A stretch of DNA of 13,911 nucleotides from Burkholderiaceae bacterium (GTDB lineage: Bacteria > Pseudomonadota > Gammaproteobacteria > Burkholderiales > Burkholderiaceae_E), in contig JAHYJF010000068.1 of assembly GCA_019428955.1 (NCBI GenBank), positions 1 through 13,911 on the forward strand. Reading direction: 5' to 3'. Each line of letters opens with the position of its first letter. The first letter of the stretch is position 1. This document shows, in pieces, positions 13,821-13,911 of this stretch. A program made the translations under genes and the position numbers. The notes beneath the pieces are model-generated. The model saw only the letters and a program-made list of their open reading frames with translations, had not been told where the DNA came from and searched no databases.

Positions 13821-13849
13821 GTCTTGACTTGCGAATTGCATATCAAGAC
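13821..13849. repeat. Inverted repeat in the unassigned right edge
   Basis: GTCTTGA and TCAAGAC form a perfect 7-bp repeat around a 15-base AT-rich loop. The 126 bases after the deacetylase stop hold no gene I can support. A possible start (GGGGAG, then GTG at 13889) opens seven codons before the window ends, so a new gene or element may begin here. The repeat could be a terminator of the operon, an operator or an element end. Confidence 0.3.
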
Positions 13850-13911
13850 TGATGGGGTCTGTGGAGCTTGTGGGCAAAGGGGAGCGCGGTGGATAAGTCG
13901 CGTCATTTTGC

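Noticed and set aside
1..13911. CRISPR array or defence locus
   Set aside because: No regularly spaced direct repeats and no Cas, restriction or known toxin-antitoxin proteins were recognised on either strand.

Overview
The window is GC-rich, densely packed on both strands, and looks like a betaproteobacterial chromosome (Rhodocyclales or Burkholderiales style). The long FadE-type acyl-CoA dehydrogenase, a DctPQM TRAP transporter, an RcnB-like secreted protein relic and a DHA2-type exporter all fit that. The assignment rests on protein style and base composition only.

Layout, left to right. (1) 1-1655, plus: the C-terminal two thirds of FadE, entering from outside the window. It is followed by a small c-type cytochrome domain (1682-1981) that has no export signal. 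(2) 2041-3513, minus: an intact 14-helix MFS drug exporter, then a fosmidomycin-resistance-type (Fsr) MFS gene with three internal deletions. (3) 4361-4763, plus: a decayed RcnB-like gene and a 29-codon stub of another gene, cut at the edge of the TRAP cluster. (4) 4714-7713, minus: a complete tripartite TRAP carboxylate importer in the order dctP-dctQ-dctM, with a strong hairpin between dctP and dctQ. Upstream lies a short reading frame interrupted by one in-frame TGA (7803-7985). (5) 8178-8372, plus: an orphan AlpA-like regulator. (6) 8444-9799, minus: an FAD/NAD(P)H oxidoreductase of the CoA-disulfide reductase/NADH oxidase family, with a perfect 10-bp inverted repeat upstream. (7) 9967-11748, minus: a decayed tract with a glyoxalase-like fragment, a chimeric and frameshifted OGFr-domain gene and a GIY-YIG-like remnant, followed upstream by an apparently intact HD-domain phosphohydrolase. 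(8) 12058-13785, plus: two unrecognised genes and a histone-deacetylase-family gene that has lost its N-terminal part, forming an operon-like set behind an unusual promoter region.

Two themes stand out. The first is erosion: at least six genes are broken by internal deletions, frameshifts or stops, while the genes between them are intact. The Fsr and deacetylase cases keep both ends of the protein but lose the middle or the N-terminal part. The second is the right-hand operon-like set. Its two leading genes have good ribosome sites and intact frames but match no family I can name. Its promoter region holds a C8 run, a TTGACA box, a 27-nt alternating purine-pyrimidine tract and a 12-bp palindrome. 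I find no CRISPR array, rRNA, tRNA or complete insertion sequence.
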